Source of the DNA: Litoditis marina | Taxonomy: Eukaryota > Nematoda > Chromadorea > Rhabditida > Rhabditidae | Assembly: GCA_964036275.1 (NCBI GenBank) | Contig: OZ038433.1 | Span: 18,730,257-18,794,256 of the forward strand | Length of the DNA stretch: 64,000 nucleotides | Reading direction: 5' to 3' | Shown here: one piece after another, positions 63,799-64,000 of the stretch | How positions within the stretch are numbered: the stretch's first letter is position 1 | Layout: every line of letters starts with the position of its first letter | Translations under genes and position numbers: made by a program | The notes under the pieces: generated by a model | What the model was told of the DNA's origin: nothing | The model's database searches: none | What the model saw: only the letters and a program-made list of their open reading frames with translations

Positions 63799-64000
63799 GT
63801 AAGAGTTCTCTCTGCTAAGAAAGCCAGTTCATGTTGTAACTCCTATTTTAGTGTGTAGTCTGACCTGCTTATCGGAGCAGTAGTTGAACACAGTGTGATC
63901 AAACTACACACACGACACTAACTACATGCTAAGAATGATTCCAATCGATAATTGCTTTATTCAGTCTGACGTCATTTGTGCTGCAACGTTCGTTCATCTC
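63799..64000. other. Right edge, probable intron or 3' flank of the F-box gene
   Basis: No further exon could be placed with confidence. A short 'gatcaaactacac' hairpin-type repeat end occurs near 63896. Confidence 0.4.

Overview
This window looks like nuclear DNA of a rhabditid nematode, most likely a Caenorhabditis species other than C. elegans. Introns end in the worm-type TTTTCAG acceptor. Several first coding exons sit directly behind such an acceptor, as expected for spliced-leader trans-splicing. The recognisable proteins have nematode-like forms, for example a STAT without the usual N-terminal domain. I cannot name the species. Introns and intergenic DNA are unusually full of short inverted-repeat transposons (MITEs), tRNA-like repeats and CT/GA tracts. 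All gene models were spliced by hand from splice consensus and reading phase; no transcript evidence was available.

Layout from left to right: (1) 404-6541, minus, the first 490 codons of DCAF1 (dcaf-1), the substrate receptor of CUL4-DDB1 ubiquitin ligases; the LisH/WD40 half is off the left edge. (2) 7655-9145, plus, dph-3, a complete two-exon CSL zinc-finger protein for diphthamide synthesis. (3) 9860-21342, minus, an unrecognised ~566-residue type I membrane protein in about 17 exons. (4) 23525-27536, minus, the C-terminal half of an ACSF2-like acyl-CoA synthetase whose N-terminal half is not found in the window. (5) 28339-31926, minus, a 229-residue cysteine-rich type I membrane protein (Ly6/ET-like). 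(6) 31927-40504, a repeat-rich stretch without a convincing gene. (7) 40531-52517, plus, a complete 19-exon STAT gene (693 residues, best match sta-1). (8) 54946-57090, minus, a 146-residue lysine-rich single-pass membrane protein. (9) 57091-61901, mostly CT-rich and repetitive DNA. (10) From 61905 to the right edge, plus, an F-box protein with a leucine-rich C-terminal part.

The genes do not form one pathway. dcaf-1 and the F-box gene both encode cullin-ligase substrate adaptors. sta-1 is a signal-dependent transcription factor, dph-3 supports translation factor eEF2 modification, and the synthetase acts in fatty-acid activation.

The most unusual content is in the repeats and in exon-level rearrangements. 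A ~197-bp family with DNA-transposon-like inverted ends (TATAGT...ACTATA) carries a tRNA-like A box and B box and occurs about a dozen times. Two hAT-like elements have perfect 8-bp target duplications and bodies made of short tandem units. The STAT gene has a triplicated exon start, a duplicated exon tail and two apparent GC-AG introns. At several places a transposon end lies exactly at a splice site.
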